Below, in pieces: positions 7,736 to 17,322 of a stretch of 64,000 nt of DNA; the stretch's first letter is position 1; the number at the start of each line of letters is the position of its first letter. Where the stretch lies: positions 1 to 64,000 of the forward strand of contig CAVUNV010000010.1 of the NCBI GenBank assembly GCA_963742925.1, read 5' to 3'. A program made the translations under genes and the position numbers. The DNA comes from PALSA-612 sp963742925. Its GTDB lineage: Bacteria; Actinomycetota; Thermoleophilia; Gaiellales; Gaiellaceae. The notes below the pieces were generated by a model, which saw nothing but the letters and a program-made list of their open reading frames with translations, was not told the DNA's origin and did not search any database.

Positions 7736-9948
7736 CTAGGAGACGATCTCCTCGGGGCTCGACACGAGCACCCGGCGGGGCTTCGAGCCCTCGTAGCCGG
7801 AGATGATGCCGCGCCGCTCGAGCATGTCGATCAGCCGGCCCGCGCGCGTGTAGCCGACGCGGAGACGGCGCTGGATCAGCGACACGGAGGCGGTCTGCGT
7901 CTGGACGACGATCTCGATCGCCTTCTCGAGCAGCGGATCCTCGTCCGGATCGAACTCCTCGTCGTCCCCGTCCCCGGCCTCCTCGCGCTCCGGTGGGACG
8001 AGCAGCGACTCGTCGAGCTCCTGTGGGCGCTGCGCGCGGCACTGCTCGACGACGAGCGCGATCTCCTCCTCGCTCACGTAGGCACCCTGCAGGCGCTGCA
8101 GCCGCGAGGTGCCGAGCGGCTTGAACAGCATGTCGCCCTGGCCGAGGAGCGTCTCAGCACCGGACTGGTCGAGGATCACGCGCGAGTCGGTCTGGCTCGA
8201 GACCGCGAAGGCGATCCGGCTCGGCACGTTCGCCTTGATCATGCCGGTGATCACGTCCACTGACGGGCGCTGCGTGGCCAGCACGAGGTGGATGCCGACG
8301 GCGCGCGACTTCTGGGCGAGCCGGATGACCGCGTCCTCGACCTCCTGCGGCGACGTCATCATCAGGTCGGCCAGCTCGTCGATGACGACGAGCAGATACG
8401 GAAGGGTCTCGAAGCCGCGCGAGCGCAGCGCGCGGTTGAGCTCCGGCAGGCTCCGGGCCCGCATCAGGCTCATCCGCTCGTAGCGGCGCTCCATCTCCCC
8501 CACCACGTTGATCAGCGCCGCCGCGGCCTGCTTCGGGTTCGACACGACGGACGTGAGCAGGTGCGGGATCGACTCGTAGTAGCCGAGCTCGATCCGCTTC
8601 GGGTCGATCATGATCATCCGCACCTCGTCGGGCGTGGCGCGGAGCAGGATCGACGTCAGCATCGTGTTCAGGCAGCCGGACTTGCCGGAGCCCGTCGTGC
8701 CGGCGATCAGGAGGTGCGGCATCCGCGCCAGGTCGGTCCAGACCGCGTTGCCGGAGATGTCCTTGCCGAGCCAGACCGAGACGGGGCTGGCAGCGGCCGG
8801 CAGGTCGTCGTAGATGTCGCCGAGCGTGACCAGGTTCGGGGTGGTGTTCGGAACCTCGACGCCGACTGCCTGCTTGCCGGGAATCGGTGCGAGGATGCGG
8901 ATCTCGGTGGTGGCGAGCGCGTAGGAGAGGTCGTCCTTGAGGCCGGCGACCTTCGAGACCTTGGTCCCGGCCGCCAGCTGCAGCTCGTACCGGGTCACGC
9001 GCGGCCCCGAGATCTGGCCGACGACGGTGGCTGCGACGCCGAAGTGCGACAGGGTCTGGACGAGCAGCTCGGCGATGCGTGCGCTCTGCTCGGCCGAGCC
9101 GGCGGGCGCGGCCTTGGAGCGGCGCAGGATGGCGCGGTCCGGCAGGCGGTACTCGGGGGGCGGCTCCGTGTCGCTGTCGAACAGCGACCCCTGCGTGTCG
9201 TCGGCAGGCCCGGGCGGCTCGATCAGGAGCGGCGCCGGCTCGTAGGCGTTCTCCTCCGAGGAGACGATGTCCGGGTAGTCCTCGACGACGTCGACGAGCG
9301 CGGGCGCCGGCCCGGCGAAGGGCTCCGGAACGCCTTGCAACAGACTGTTACTTGGCTCTGCGACGTCGCGCTGGGGGCGTTCCAGCGTCCGGCGGGCCGA
9401 GCGGCCGACGACGCGCACCGCGTGGTGGGAGCGGCGCAGGATGGCTCCGACCGAGGCGCCGGTGACGAGGAGCACTCCGGCGATGAGGGTGAAGACGCCG
9501 AGGATGGTGAGGCCCGTCGAGCCGATCGCGCGGCCGAGGATCGCGTCGAGGCCTCTCCCGAAGTAGCCCCCGTCCGCGCGGCCGAGCAGGAAGCCGAGGC
9601 CGAGGACGATCGCGACCAGGCCGAGACGGAAGGGGCGGAAGTCGACGAGGCGGCTCCGGCCGAGCATCAGCGCCCCGACGGCGACCAGCGCGACGGGGAC
9701 GACGTAGGCCGCGGCGCCGGCGGCGTCGCGGAGGCCGTGCGCGAGCCAGCCGCCGGCCGTGCCGCCGTTCCAGCTTCCGTACAGCACGGCGCCGAAGAAG
9801 ACGCCGATCGCAACGAGTGCGAGACCGGCCAGCTCGGGCCGGGGTGGTGGTGGTTCCGGGCCTCGCCCTTGCGGGCAGGCGCGCGCTTCTTCCGGATCCG
9901 GGCAGGCGTCCGCGGGCGCAACTTGCTCGGCCGCTTCTTGCGAGCCAT
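7736..9948 (-). CDS. ftsK: DNA translocase FtsK/SpoIIIE, frameshifted near its N-terminus
   Basis: Septal DNA pump that moves chromosome ends during division. The first 28 residues from ATG 9948 (MARKKRPSKLRPRTP, strongly basic) lie in one frame; from about 9860 the protein continues in another frame with PPPRPELAGLALVAIG and four hydrophobic helices. A missing base at about 9841-9865, in a GGTGGTGGTGG run, would join them into about 737 residues. Next come a low-complexity linker, the motor domain with Walker A AGTTGSGKS and Walker B LLVVIDELADL, and a C-terminal winged-helix gamma domain for KOPS recognition. Without the upstream part the gene would start at a GTG at 9787 inside the first helix. 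It follows rnj in conserved order. Confidence 0.92.
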
Positions 9949-9973
9949 GGGGCGGTCTTCGACGCCTCTCCTG

Positions 9974-10783
9974 CTACCCCTTTCCGAGCATCCGCTCGAA
10001 GAGGCCCGGCTCGACGCTGCCCTCGGGCATCTCCCACTCCGGCGGGTAGAAGAAGACGAGCTCCTCGAAGCCGGCCTCGTCCCAGCGGCCCACGAGCTCG
10101 TGGAAGGCCTCCTCGGAGCGCCAGGGCGTCTCCCCGACGAACGGGTAGCCGATCAGCGCCGAGCGCAGCACGGTGCGTCCGGTATCGGCGCAGAGCTCGT
10201 CGAGCCGCTCGTTGTCGGCCTGCGCTCGCCGTAGGCCCTCATCGGGGCTTATGCCGAAGCCGCCGAACGTGTTCCAGCGCTCGGCGTGCCGGGCGGCGAG
10301 GCGGAGGATCGTCGGCCCGCTCCCCGCGATCGTCAGCGGCACCGGTGCCTTGGGGTGCAGGCGGTCGTCCGCGAGCAGCTCGACCAGGCGCTCGACCCAC
10401 GTGGCAAACAGCGCCGCCCGTTCCTTCGGCGGCCATGCGGGCACCTGCGTGAGATCGTGGTCGTGAGCGGACGCGCCGGACCCGATGCCGAGCTCGAGCC
10501 GGCCGCCCGACAGCTCCGCGACCGTGAGCGCCGTCCGGGCGAGCACGGCCGGATTCCGCAGCGTCATGGAGGTGACGAGAGGGCCGATCCTCGGTTTCCG
10601 GGTGACGTGTGCGAGCGCCGTGACGCAGCTCCAGCCCTCGAACCAGGGCTGCTCGGGATGGCGGCCGTCTCCGAGGTGGTCGGCAACCCAGATCGTCTCG
10701 ATCCCGAGCTCCTCGAGCCTGCGCCAGCGCTCGACCAGCTCGGGCCAGGGCGCGTTCTGCAGCGTGATGACACCGAATTTCAT
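9974..10783 (-). CDS. Luciferase-like monooxygenase family protein (F420/flavin dependent)
   Basis: A 269-residue member of the bacterial luciferase-like (LLM) fold. It begins MKFGVITLQNAPWPEL, with the family's typical first strand, and contains IWVADHLGDG, TLRNPAVLARTALTVAELS and GRLELGIGSG, the conserved barrel segments. In actinobacteria many such proteins use coenzyme F420, but the cofactor cannot be read from sequence. The ATG at 10783 was chosen because the family starts there; a longer in-frame opening would add 46 unlikely residues. It lies 25 bases before ftsK. The substrate is unknown. Confidence 0.82.
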   Translation of the reverse strand: MKFGVITLQNAPWPELVERWRRLEELGIETIWVADHLGDGRHPEQPWFEGWSCVTALAHVTRKPRIGPLVTSMTLRNPAVLARTALTVAELSGGRLELGIGSGASAHDHDLTQVPAWPPKERAALFATWVERLVELLADDRLHPKAPVPLTIAGSGPTILRLAARHAERWNTFGGFGISPDEGLRRAQADNERLDELCADTGRTVLRSALIGYPFVGETPWRSEEAFHELVGRWDEAGFEELVFFYPPEWEMPEGSVEPGLFERMLGKG

Positions 10784-10864
10784 TGTCGAGAGCCTCTTTC
10801 GGAACGAAGCCTTGGTGCCGCCGGGCCGCGCTGGACGGCACGATGCCGCGTCCTCAGTCGCACC

Positions 10865-10881
10865 CGTACCCAGCGGGTACG
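10865..10881. promoter_or_regulatory. Short inverted repeat upstream of the LLM gene
   Basis: CGTACCC-AGC-GGGTACG is a perfect 7-bp inverted repeat in the 181-base gap between the second nucleoside hydrolase and the LLM gene. It could be an operator or a small RNA hairpin about 80 bases upstream of the LLM start. The symmetry is visible; any role is a guess. Nothing else stands out in this gap. Confidence 0.3.
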
Positions 10882-10964
10882 AGCGCTCCCTGCGTCCTTG
10901 CCTCGCACTCGCCCATCGCACCCCGGCGGCGAAGCGTCATTCCGAAGAGGCTCATCGAGCGAGG

Positions 10965-11879
10965 CTACCCGCTCGACGAGGAAGTCGACGAATCCCTGGC
11001 GTCGATGTCGACGCCGACGTGGGCGTTCGCCTCCCAGCCGGCCCGGCCCCAGAGGTCGACGTAGGTGCGCCCGCGCGAGAGCTCGCCGCCGCAGTCGACG
11101 ACGACGCCGCGGTGTGCGGTCTGGACGAGGCCGGGACGGACGACGTGCGCGACCGCGACGGCGTCGTGGACGGGCGAGCCGTCCCAGCCGTACTGCTGAG
11201 AATGGAACTGCTGATAGAAGCCGAAGAGCTCGGAGACGAGTGTCCCGACGCGGCCCGTCGCGGCGAGCCGCTCCGAGTCGGCCGGCCGGAACAGCGCCTT
11301 GTGGGTCACGTCGAGGCCGATCATCGTCACGTCGATCCCGCTCGTGAACACACGCGCGGCCGCCTCGGGATCGGCCCAGATGTTGAACTCGGCGGCCGGC
11401 GTCACGTTCCCCTCGGCGATCGCGCCGCCCATCAGCACGATCCTCTCGATCCGCCCGGTCACGTCGGGATAGCGGACGAGCAACAGGCCGATGTTCGTCA
11501 GCGGGCCGGTCGGGACGAGCGTCACCCGCCGTTCGGAGGCGAGCAGGCGCCGGGCCAGGAAATCGACGGCGTGCTCCGTGACCGGTGCGGTGTGCGGCTC
11601 GGGCAGCTCGGGGCCGTCCATGCCCGTCTCGCCGTGCACGTAGGCGGCGACGAACGGCTCGCGCACGAGCGGCCGCCCCGCGCCGGCTGCGACGGGGATC
11701 TCGGTGCGGCCCACGAACTCGAGGATCTTGAGCGCGTTCGCGGTCGTCTTCTCGAGCGTCTGGTTGCCCGCGACGGTGGTGATCCCGAGCACCTCGACCT
11801 CCGGGCTCGCGAGCGCGAGCAGGAGGGCGATCGCGTCGTCGTGGCCCGGGTCGCAGTCGATCAGGATCGGCGTGGTCAC
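10965..11879 (-). CDS. Nucleoside hydrolase, canonical IunH type (cassette 2)
   Basis: Ribonucleoside hydrolase of 304 residues with the canonical calcium site LIDCDPGHDD at 6-15, VPTGPLTNIGLLL near 130, and NVTPAAEFNIWADPEAA, which holds conserved ligands. Compared with the first hydrolase in this window it keeps the textbook DxDPGxDD motif and so is probably the more typical pyrimidine/purine enzyme. GTG at 11879 overlaps the ribokinase stop (GTGA), the same arrangement as in cassette 1. The C-terminus ends in a serine-rich tail. Confidence 0.92.
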   Translation of the reverse strand: MTTPILIDCDPGHDDAIALLLALASPEVEVLGITTVAGNQTLEKTTANALKILEFVGRTEIPVAAGAGRPLVREPFVAAYVHGETGMDGPELPEPHTAPVTEHAVDFLARRLLASERRVTLVPTGPLTNIGLLLVRYPDVTGRIERIVLMGGAIAEGNVTPAAEFNIWADPEAAARVFTSGIDVTMIGLDVTHKALFRPADSERLAATGRVGTLVSELFGFYQQFHSQQYGWDGSPVHDAVAVAHVVRPGLVQTAHRGVVVDCGGELSRGRTYVDLWGRAGWEANAHVGVDIDARDSSTSSSSG

Positions 11880-12703
11880 GAGAGGATCCTGTCGATCTCG
11901 GCGGTGGTGGGAAGGGACGGCTGCGCTCCGGGACGCGACGCGGCCAGGGCGCCGGCGGCGCAGGCGCGGCGGAGCGACTCTTCCCGGGGCCGCTCCTCGA
12001 GCAGCGAGACGACCAGACAGGCCGTGAACGCGTCTCCGGCTGCTGTTCCGTCGACGGCACGGACCGCCGGCGGCACGGCGCGGGCGATCTCCTCCCCGTC
12101 CTCGAGCAGGATCGCGCCCTCGGCCCCGAGCGTCACGGCCACGAGCTTGCCGGCCTCGCCGGTCACCTCGTACTCGAGCCGGTTGACGACGAGCAGATCG
12201 GGCTCGACGTCGACCGGCCGCGCAGGCGCCGCGTTGAGGCAGAAGAAGCGCGCCTGCTGCGCAGCCGCGTACACCGTGTCGTCGGGGATCTCGAGCTGGC
12301 AGAGCACGGCGTCCGCGTCGCCGACGTCGATCTCGGCCGGCGACAGGTAGGCGTTGGCCCCCGGCGCGACGACGATCTGATTCTCCCCCACGCCGTCCAC
12401 GAGGATGAGGGCGACGCCCGTGTGGACGCCGGCCTCGCTGATCCAGGCGACGCCGCTCGTGTCGACACCGTCCTCCTCGAGCCCCGCGAGCGCCTCGTCC
12501 GCGAGGTCGTCGACCGCGACCGCGCCGACGAAGCGCACGTCGGCGCCGAGCCGTGCGGCTGCAACGGCCTGGTTGGCGCCCTTGCCGCCCGGGACGCGTT
12601 CGAAGGTCGCGCCGGTGACCGTCTCCCCCACCCGCGGCAGCCGCTCGCAGCGCGCCACGAGATCCAGGTTGACGGAGCCGACGACCGCGATGCGGGGTGT
12701 CAC
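11876..12703 (-). CDS. rbsK: Ribokinase (cassette 2)
   Basis: Phosphorylates D-ribose to ribose-5-phosphate. The 275-residue protein opens with IAVVGSVNLDLV, the ribokinase N-terminal strand, has the substrate-binding motif GGKGANQA at 39-46, and a catalytic motif GTAAGDAF near 222; the AAGD form rather than GAGD is also found in E. coli RbsK. The GTG start directly follows the stop of the upstream small gene, and the stop overlaps the hydrolase start. With the hydrolase it channels nucleoside-derived ribose into the pentose phosphate pathway. Confidence 0.9.
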   Translation of the reverse strand: MTPRIAVVGSVNLDLVARCERLPRVGETVTGATFERVPGGKGANQAVAAARLGADVRFVGAVAVDDLADEALAGLEEDGVDTSGVAWISEAGVHTGVALILVDGVGENQIVVAPGANAYLSPAEIDVGDADAVLCQLEIPDDTVYAAAQQARFFCLNAAPARPVDVEPDLLVVNRLEYEVTGEAGKLVAVTLGAEGAILLEDGEEIARAVPPAVRAVDGTAAGDAFTACLVVSLLEERPREESLRRACAAGALAASRPGAQPSLPTTAEIDRILS

Positions 12704-13252
12704 CTAGGCGGCGAGCGCTCGCAGGTCGTCCGCGGCCGAGCCGAGGTTCTCACGCAGGTCGAAGAGCCCGGCCCAGAGCGAGCCGCTGTCGGGCGGCGAG
12801 CCGAACCGTGCAGCGTCGGCGAGGCCCTCGAGCGCGCGGACGAGAACGGCGAGCTCGAGGTAGGCCTGCGCCACCCGGGTCGGTGAGACGCGGACGCCTG
12901 CCCGGCGCAGCACGCCGTCCCATTCGACCAGCTCGGCTGCCCCGGGACCGCCGTACCACGACCGTCCCTCGGCAACCTCGGGCTGGAGCTCGAGCAGGTA
13001 GCGCGACAGCGGCCGGTCGAGCCCGGCGAGGGCCGTCTCGGCGCGGTCGGCAGCCCGGCGCAGCGCGGCCTGGCGCCGCCCGGGCGTGCAGGGATCGGCG
13101 TCGCCGCGGGCCCAGCGCTCGAGCAGACGGCAGAACGCGAGCGAGGCCGCCTCACAGGCGCGAAGCTGCGCGACGAGCTTGCGCCCGGTCTCCTCCCGGG
13201 GTGCGAGCTCGCCGAGCACGTCGGCCCAGTCCCGTGTCCTGACGGTGGGCAC
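12704..13252 (-). CDS. Uncharacterised helical protein between rnj and rbsK
   Basis: I do not recognise this 182-residue protein. It is alanine-, arginine- and leucine-rich, predicted mostly helical, with no signal peptide, membrane segment or cysteine-based metal site; two cysteines near residue 33 and one near 55 are scattered. It lies two bases after the rnj stop and directly adjoins the rbsK start, so it is certainly co-transcribed. Codon usage resembles its neighbours and a GTG start sits in the coupled position, supporting a real gene. Confidence 0.65.
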   Translation of the reverse strand: MPTVRTRDWADVLGELAPREETGRKLVAQLRACEAASLAFCRLLERWARGDADPCTPGRRQAALRRAADRAETALAGLDRPLSRYLLELQPEVAEGRSWYGGPGAAELVEWDGVLRRAGVRVSPTRVAQAYLELAVLVRALEGLADAARFGSPPDSGSLWAGLFDLRENLGSAADDLRALAA

Positions 13253-13253
13253 T

Positions 13254-14912
13254 CTAGACCTCCACCACGATCGGCAGGATCATCGGCCGGCGCCGGGTGC
13301 GGTCGTAGACGAGCTGGCCGATCCCGTCGTGCAGGTGCTCCTGGAGAAGCTTGATCTCGAGAATGTCGTCGGCGATGCAGGCGTCCAGGATCTCCTCGGC
13401 CTCGACCCGCATCTCCTCGAGCAGGGGGCCCTCCGCGTCGGTGAAGCCGCGGGCGATCAGCTCGGGTGAGGCGCTGCGGGAGCCGTTCGAGCTCGTCAGC
13501 GTCGCGACGACGATCAACACGCCGTCCTCCGACAGGCGTCGCCGGTCGCGGAGCGCGACGTCGCTCAGGTCGCCGACCGACAGGCCGTCGACGAAGGTCA
13601 CACCGGAGTCGACGTGGTCGACGATGGATACGCCCTGCTTCGTCAGCTCGACGACCGAGCCGTTCTCGGCCAGCACGATCGACGCGGCCGGAACGCCGAT
13701 GTCCCCGGCCATCCGTGCCTGCGCCGCCTGCATCCGGTACTCGCCGTGCACCGGCATGACGCCCTTCGGGCGGACGAGCGCGAGCACGGTGCGGATCTCC
13801 TCCGAGTTCCCGTGGCCGGACACGTGCACCGGTGCGATCTCCTGGTGCAGGATCTCGGCCCCCGCGCGGGCGAGCTGGTTGATCGTGTCGTGGACGCGCA
13901 GCTCGTTCCCGGGCACCGGCTTCGCCGAGATGATCACCGTGTCACCGCGCTCGACCTGGACCGACGCGTGGTCGTGGTAGGCGATGCGCGTCAGCGCCGA
14001 CAGCGGCTCGCCCTGGCTGCCGGTGCAGAGGACGAGCACCTTGTCGGGCGGGTAGTCGCCGAGCGCCTTCGGCTGGATCAGCGTCTCGTCGGTGACCGAG
14101 AGGTAGCCGAGCGAGCGGGCGATGTTGAGGTTCTTCCGCATCGACCGCCCGACCACGCACACCTTGCGGTCAGCCTCGAGCGCGACGTCGATCGCCTGCT
14201 GCATCCGATGGACGTTCGAGGCGAACGTGGCGATCAGGACGCGGCCCTTGCGGAGCGGGATGATCTGGCGGAACGCGTCGCCGACGAGCCGCTCGGAGCC
14301 CGTGAACCCGGGTCGCTCCGCGTTCGTCGAGTCGCCGAGCATCAGGTCGACGCCACGGTTCCCCAGGTCGGCGAGCTTGCCGACGTCGGTCCTGAACCCG
14401 TCGACCGGCGTGTGGTCGAGCTTGTAGTCGCTCGTGTGCAGGACGCGCAGTCCCGCCGCCTCGAGCACGAAGGCGACGTTGTCCGGCACCGAGTGCGCCA
14501 TGCGGACGAAGTCGACGCGGAACGGGCCGACGTCGATCGGGCCGTCCTCGGGACGGATCTCCTCCAGGTTCGTGCGCGCGAGCAGGCCGTGCTCGTCGAG
14601 CTTCGACTGGACCAGCCCGAGCGTCAGCTTGGTGGCGAGGACGCGCGGAACCGGAACTTCCCGGAGCACGTACGGCAGCGACCCGACGTGATCCTCGTGC
14701 GCATGGGTGAGCAGGACGGCCTTGATGTCGCTCGCGTGATCCTTCAGATACGAGAAGTCCGGCAGCACGAGGTCGACACCGAGGTGCTCGTCGCGCGGGA
14801 ACGCGAGCCCGGCGTCGACGAGGACGCTGCCGCCCTCGGTCTCGTAGAGGGTCATGTTCTTGCCGACCTCGCCGAGCCCGCCGAGCGGGATGATCCTGAT
14901 GCCTTGCGTCAC
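13254..14912 (-). CDS. rnj: Ribonuclease J
   Basis: Metallo-beta-lactamase/beta-CASP ribonuclease with 5'-3' exonuclease and endonuclease activity in RNA processing and decay. Of 552 residues, the zinc motif is HAHEDH at 70-75 (more often HGHEDH), followed by the AHSVPD and TSDYKLDH metal sites, and beta-CASP motifs including GDSTNA, FASNVHRMQQ, and VHVSGHGNSEE with PVHGEYR. The C-terminal domain is present. It lies 34 bases after dapA, the usual actinobacterial order, and is likely transcribed with it. Confidence 0.96.
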   Translation of the reverse strand: MTQGIRIIPLGGLGEVGKNMTLYETEGGSVLVDAGLAFPRDEHLGVDLVLPDFSYLKDHASDIKAVLLTHAHEDHVGSLPYVLREVPVPRVLATKLTLGLVQSKLDEHGLLARTNLEEIRPEDGPIDVGPFRVDFVRMAHSVPDNVAFVLEAAGLRVLHTSDYKLDHTPVDGFRTDVGKLADLGNRGVDLMLGDSTNAERPGFTGSERLVGDAFRQIIPLRKGRVLIATFASNVHRMQQAIDVALEADRKVCVVGRSMRKNLNIARSLGYLSVTDETLIQPKALGDYPPDKVLVLCTGSQGEPLSALTRIAYHDHASVQVERGDTVIISAKPVPGNELRVHDTINQLARAGAEILHQEIAPVHVSGHGNSEEIRTVLALVRPKGVMPVHGEYRMQAAQARMAGDIGVPAASIVLAENGSVVELTKQGVSIVDHVDSGVTFVDGLSVGDLSDVALRDRRRLSEDGVLIVVATLTSSNGSRSASPELIARGFTDAEGPLLEEMRVEAEEILDACIADDILEIKLLQEHLHDGIGQLVYDRTRRRPMILPIVVEV

Positions 14913-14945
14913 CCGGCCAGTGTAACCGGGGTCATCTTCGGGGCC

Positions 14946-15824
14946 CTACGCCGGGACGAGGACGCCGAGCCGCTCGAGGCAGTCACGGACGCGGGCCTTC
15001 TCGTCCTCGGTCGCCTCGACCATCGGCAGCCTGAGCCCGCCGACCTCGTGTCCGAGGATGTTGAGCGCGGCCTTGATCGCGATCGGGTTCGTCTGCACCT
15101 TCAGCAGCTCGTAGGCGGGCGCGAGCGCCTCGTTGATCCGGCGCGCCTCGACGTGGTCGCCCTGCTTGTAGAGCCGGATCATCTCCTTCACCTGCGGCCC
15201 GACGACGTGCGTGTGGACACAGACGCCGCCGACGCCGCCGATCTCGAGGAAGGGGAAGATCAGGTTGTCGTCGCCTGCGTAGAGGTCGAGCTCCGTCTCC
15301 TCGACGATCCGGCGCGCCTGGTGGAGGTCGTCGTTCGCCTGCTTGACGGCCTTGACGGTCGGGATCCCGGCCAGCTCGACCATCGTCTCCGGCTCGATGT
15401 TGCGGACGACGCGGGCCGGAATGTTGTAGACGACGATCGGCCGGTCGCTGGCGTCCGCGATCGCCTTGAAGTGCTCGACGATGCCACGTTGCGTGGGAAG
15501 GTTGTAGTACGGGGTCACGACCAGGAACCCGTGGGCGCCGAGCTCGTGCGCCCGGTGCGTCAGATGCACGGAGTGGGCGGTCGAGTATGTGCCCGTGCCG
15601 GCGATCACCGTGGCGCGGTCACCGACGGCGCCGAGGGCGACCCGGATCAGCTCGAGCCGCTCGTCGTCGGAGAGCGTCGGCGCCTCGCCGGTCGTGCCGG
15701 CCACGACGAGGCCGTCGGAGCCGTGCTCGACGAGGTGGTGCGCGAGCGCAGCGAACCGGTGGAGGTCAACCGATCCGTCCGACCGGAACGGCGTCGCGAT
15801 CGCCGTCAGGACTTCACCCAGCAC
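14946..15824 (-). CDS. dapA: 4-hydroxy-tetrahydrodipicolinate synthase
   Basis: Condenses pyruvate with aspartate semialdehyde in the diaminopimelate/lysine pathway. The 292-residue TIM barrel shows GTTGEAPTLS near residue 43 (pyruvate carboxylate binding), the YNIPARV tyrosine near 134 and the Schiff-base lysine in VKAVKQAND near 162. ATG at 15824 gives the normal length. It is separated from dapB by a GST gene in this genome, and precedes rnj. The upstream 190-base gap holds its promoter region and the terminator of the GST gene. Confidence 0.96.
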   Translation of the reverse strand: MLGEVLTAIATPFRSDGSVDLHRFAALAHHLVEHGSDGLVVAGTTGEAPTLSDDERLELIRVALGAVGDRATVIAGTGTYSTAHSVHLTHRAHELGAHGFLVVTPYYNLPTQRGIVEHFKAIADASDRPIVVYNIPARVVRNIEPETMVELAGIPTVKAVKQANDDLHQARRIVEETELDLYAGDDNLIFPFLEIGGVGGVCVHTHVVGPQVKEMIRLYKQGDHVEARRINEALAPAYELLKVQTNPIAIKAALNILGHEVGGLRLPMVEATEDEKARVRDCLERLGVLVPA

Positions 15825-15936
15825 TCGTCTGAGTGTACTCCGGGATCGGCCTGATGTCCTTCCGCGGCTGTGGACGAGAAGTCACCGTTTTGGCGCACTT
15901 GAGTCACGTCGGCGTGCGGATTTCCCCGCTACGCTC

Positions 15937-15970
15937 AAAACCGGGGGGCCAGGGCCGAAGGCCCCGGGGG
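15937..15970 (-). terminator. Probable intrinsic terminator after the GST gene
   Basis: On the minus strand CCGGGGCC, a short loop, then GGCCCC and CCGG are followed by TTTT. It lies about 50 bases beyond the GST stop and upstream of dapA, so it would end the dapB-GST transcript and separate it from dapA-rnj. The U tract is short, so efficiency is uncertain. Confidence 0.5.
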
Positions 15971-16018
15971 AACAGATCGAGTGGCGCTGCGGCGGTCGGC
16001 GCCGCGGCGGTCCGGCGC

Positions 16019-16648
16019 TCAGGCGGTGACGTGCGCGTTGGCCGGGTACGGCTCCAGGTCGTTCACGAAGCCGTCCGTCCCCTCGACGCGGGCGAGCCAG
16101 GGGCCGATCGCCGGGTAGGCGGCCATGTCGATCCCGGCCTCGTGGGCGACGTGCGTGTACGCGTACAGCGCGATGTCGGCCACCGTGTAGCGCCCGGCGA
16201 CCAGGAACTCGCGGCCCGCGAGGTAGTCGTCGAGGATCCGCAGTGCGTCGAGGCCGGCGTCGAAGTGACGCGCGAACGCCTCCGGTCGCCCGCGGTCGCG
16301 CCCGGTCAGACGCCAGAAGCGCGCGGTGCCGACGTTCGGCTCGAGCAGGTTCTGCTCGAAGAAGAGCCACTGGTGGACGTGTGCCCGGGTGACGCGCTCG
16401 TCGGGCAGGAGCGGCGAGCCCTCGGCGAGATACAGCAGGATCGCGTTCGACTCGGCGATCGCCTGTCCATCTGCGAGCAGCAGTGCCGGCGTGCGGGCGG
16501 CGGGGCTCAGCGCCCGGTACACCTCCGTCTGCGACTCGCCGGCGAAGATGTCGACCGGCACACGTTCGTGGTCGAGGCCGAGCTGGCGCAGCAGCACGCG
16601 CACCTTCAGGCAGTTGGCGGACGGGCCGTAGTCGAAGAGCGTCAGCAT
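16019..16648 (-). CDS. Glutathione S-transferase-like protein
   Basis: A 209-residue protein with the two GST domains. The thioredoxin-like N-terminal domain begins MLTLFDYGPSANCLKVR, with a Ser/Cys pair at the usual catalytic start of the first helix, and includes RTPALLLADGQAIAESNAIL, the conserved cis-Pro and glutathione-binding ES pair. The C-terminal all-helical domain has VAGRYTVADIALYAY, the N-capping box. The start is ATG 16648; the frame is open further upstream but that would run into dapB. Actinobacteria generally lack glutathione, so the natural thiol or substrate is unclear. It sits between dapB and dapA. Confidence 0.85.
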   Translation of the reverse strand: MLTLFDYGPSANCLKVRVLLRQLGLDHERVPVDIFAGESQTEVYRALSPAARTPALLLADGQAIAESNAILLYLAEGSPLLPDERVTRAHVHQWLFFEQNLLEPNVGTARFWRLTGRDRGRPEAFARHFDAGLDALRILDDYLAGREFLVAGRYTVADIALYAYTHVAHEAGIDMAAYPAIGPWLARVEGTDGFVNDLEPYPANAHVTA

Positions 16649-16689
16649 CGAAGGATTCAACGTCGGAGGGCCCGCGTCTGTGAGATCGC

Positions 16690-17322
16690 TCAGGAGAGCA
16701 GCGCGTGCAGCCCGACGGTCAGCCCCGGCGGCAGCTCGCGAACTCGCTCGAGCGCCAGCAGCACACCGGGCACGAAGGCGTCGCGCGAGGTGGTGTCGTG
16801 ACGGATGGTCAGCGTCTCGCCCCGGCCGCCCAGGATCACCTCCTGGTGGGCCACGAGGCCCGGGAGCCGGACGGAGTGGATCGGCACCTCGCCCTCCATC
16901 GCGTCCGCGGTCGCCCTGGCCGTTCCGGACGGCGCGTCGAGCTTCGTGTCGTGGTGGAGCTCGACGATCTCGGCTTTCGGGAAGTGCTTGGCCGCCTCGG
17001 ACGCGAACCGCATCATCAGCACGGCGCCGATCGCGAAGTTCGGTGCGTGGAAGGCGGGGACGCTGTGCTCCTGCGCGAGCCGGTCGACGGCCGCGCGGTC
17101 GAAGCCTGTGGTTCCGATCACGCACGGCACCCTGGCGCGGACGCACGCGGCGACGTTTCCCTCGACGGCGTCCGGCTGGGTGAAGTCGACCGCCGCCTCG
17201 CAGCCGTCGAGCGACACCGCGTCGCCGAGGTCGATCGGGACGACGGTATGGCCTGCCTCGGCGAGCGCAGCGGCCATGACCTCGCCGACCTTGCCGCGGG
17301 CGCCGAACACTGCGACTTTCAT
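16690..17322 (-). CDS. dapB: 4-hydroxy-tetrahydrodipicolinate reductase
   Basis: NAD(P)H-dependent second step of the diaminopimelate branch. The 210-residue protein is short for the family (usually 240-270). It begins with the Rossmann motif VAVFGARGKVGE, has VIGTTGFD, APNFAIGAVL and the catalytic block ELHHDTKLDAPSGTA, where the histidines and lysine act in catalysis. The shortening is mainly in the N-terminal domain, where the usual stretch after the first nucleotide-binding motif is reduced. It overlaps the M16 peptidase stop by four bases. Confidence 0.94.
   Translation of the reverse strand: MKVAVFGARGKVGEVMAAALAEAGHTVVPIDLGDAVSLDGCEAAVDFTQPDAVEGNVAACVRARVPCVIGTTGFDRAAVDRLAQEHSVPAFHAPNFAIGAVLMMRFASEAAKHFPKAEIVELHHDTKLDAPSGTARATADAMEGEVPIHSVRLPGLVAHQEVILGGRGETLTIRHDTTSRDAFVPGVLLALERVRELPPGLTVGLHALLS

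Noticed and set aside
10265..10274. GAACGTGTTC as a possible SOS box
   Set aside because: The spacer between GAAC and GTTC is two bases instead of four, and it lies inside the LLM coding sequence.
13614..15854. Plus-strand open frame of about 750 codons opposite rnj and dapA
   Set aside because: Same reason: shadow composition, no motifs, and antisense to clear rnj and dapA coding sequence.
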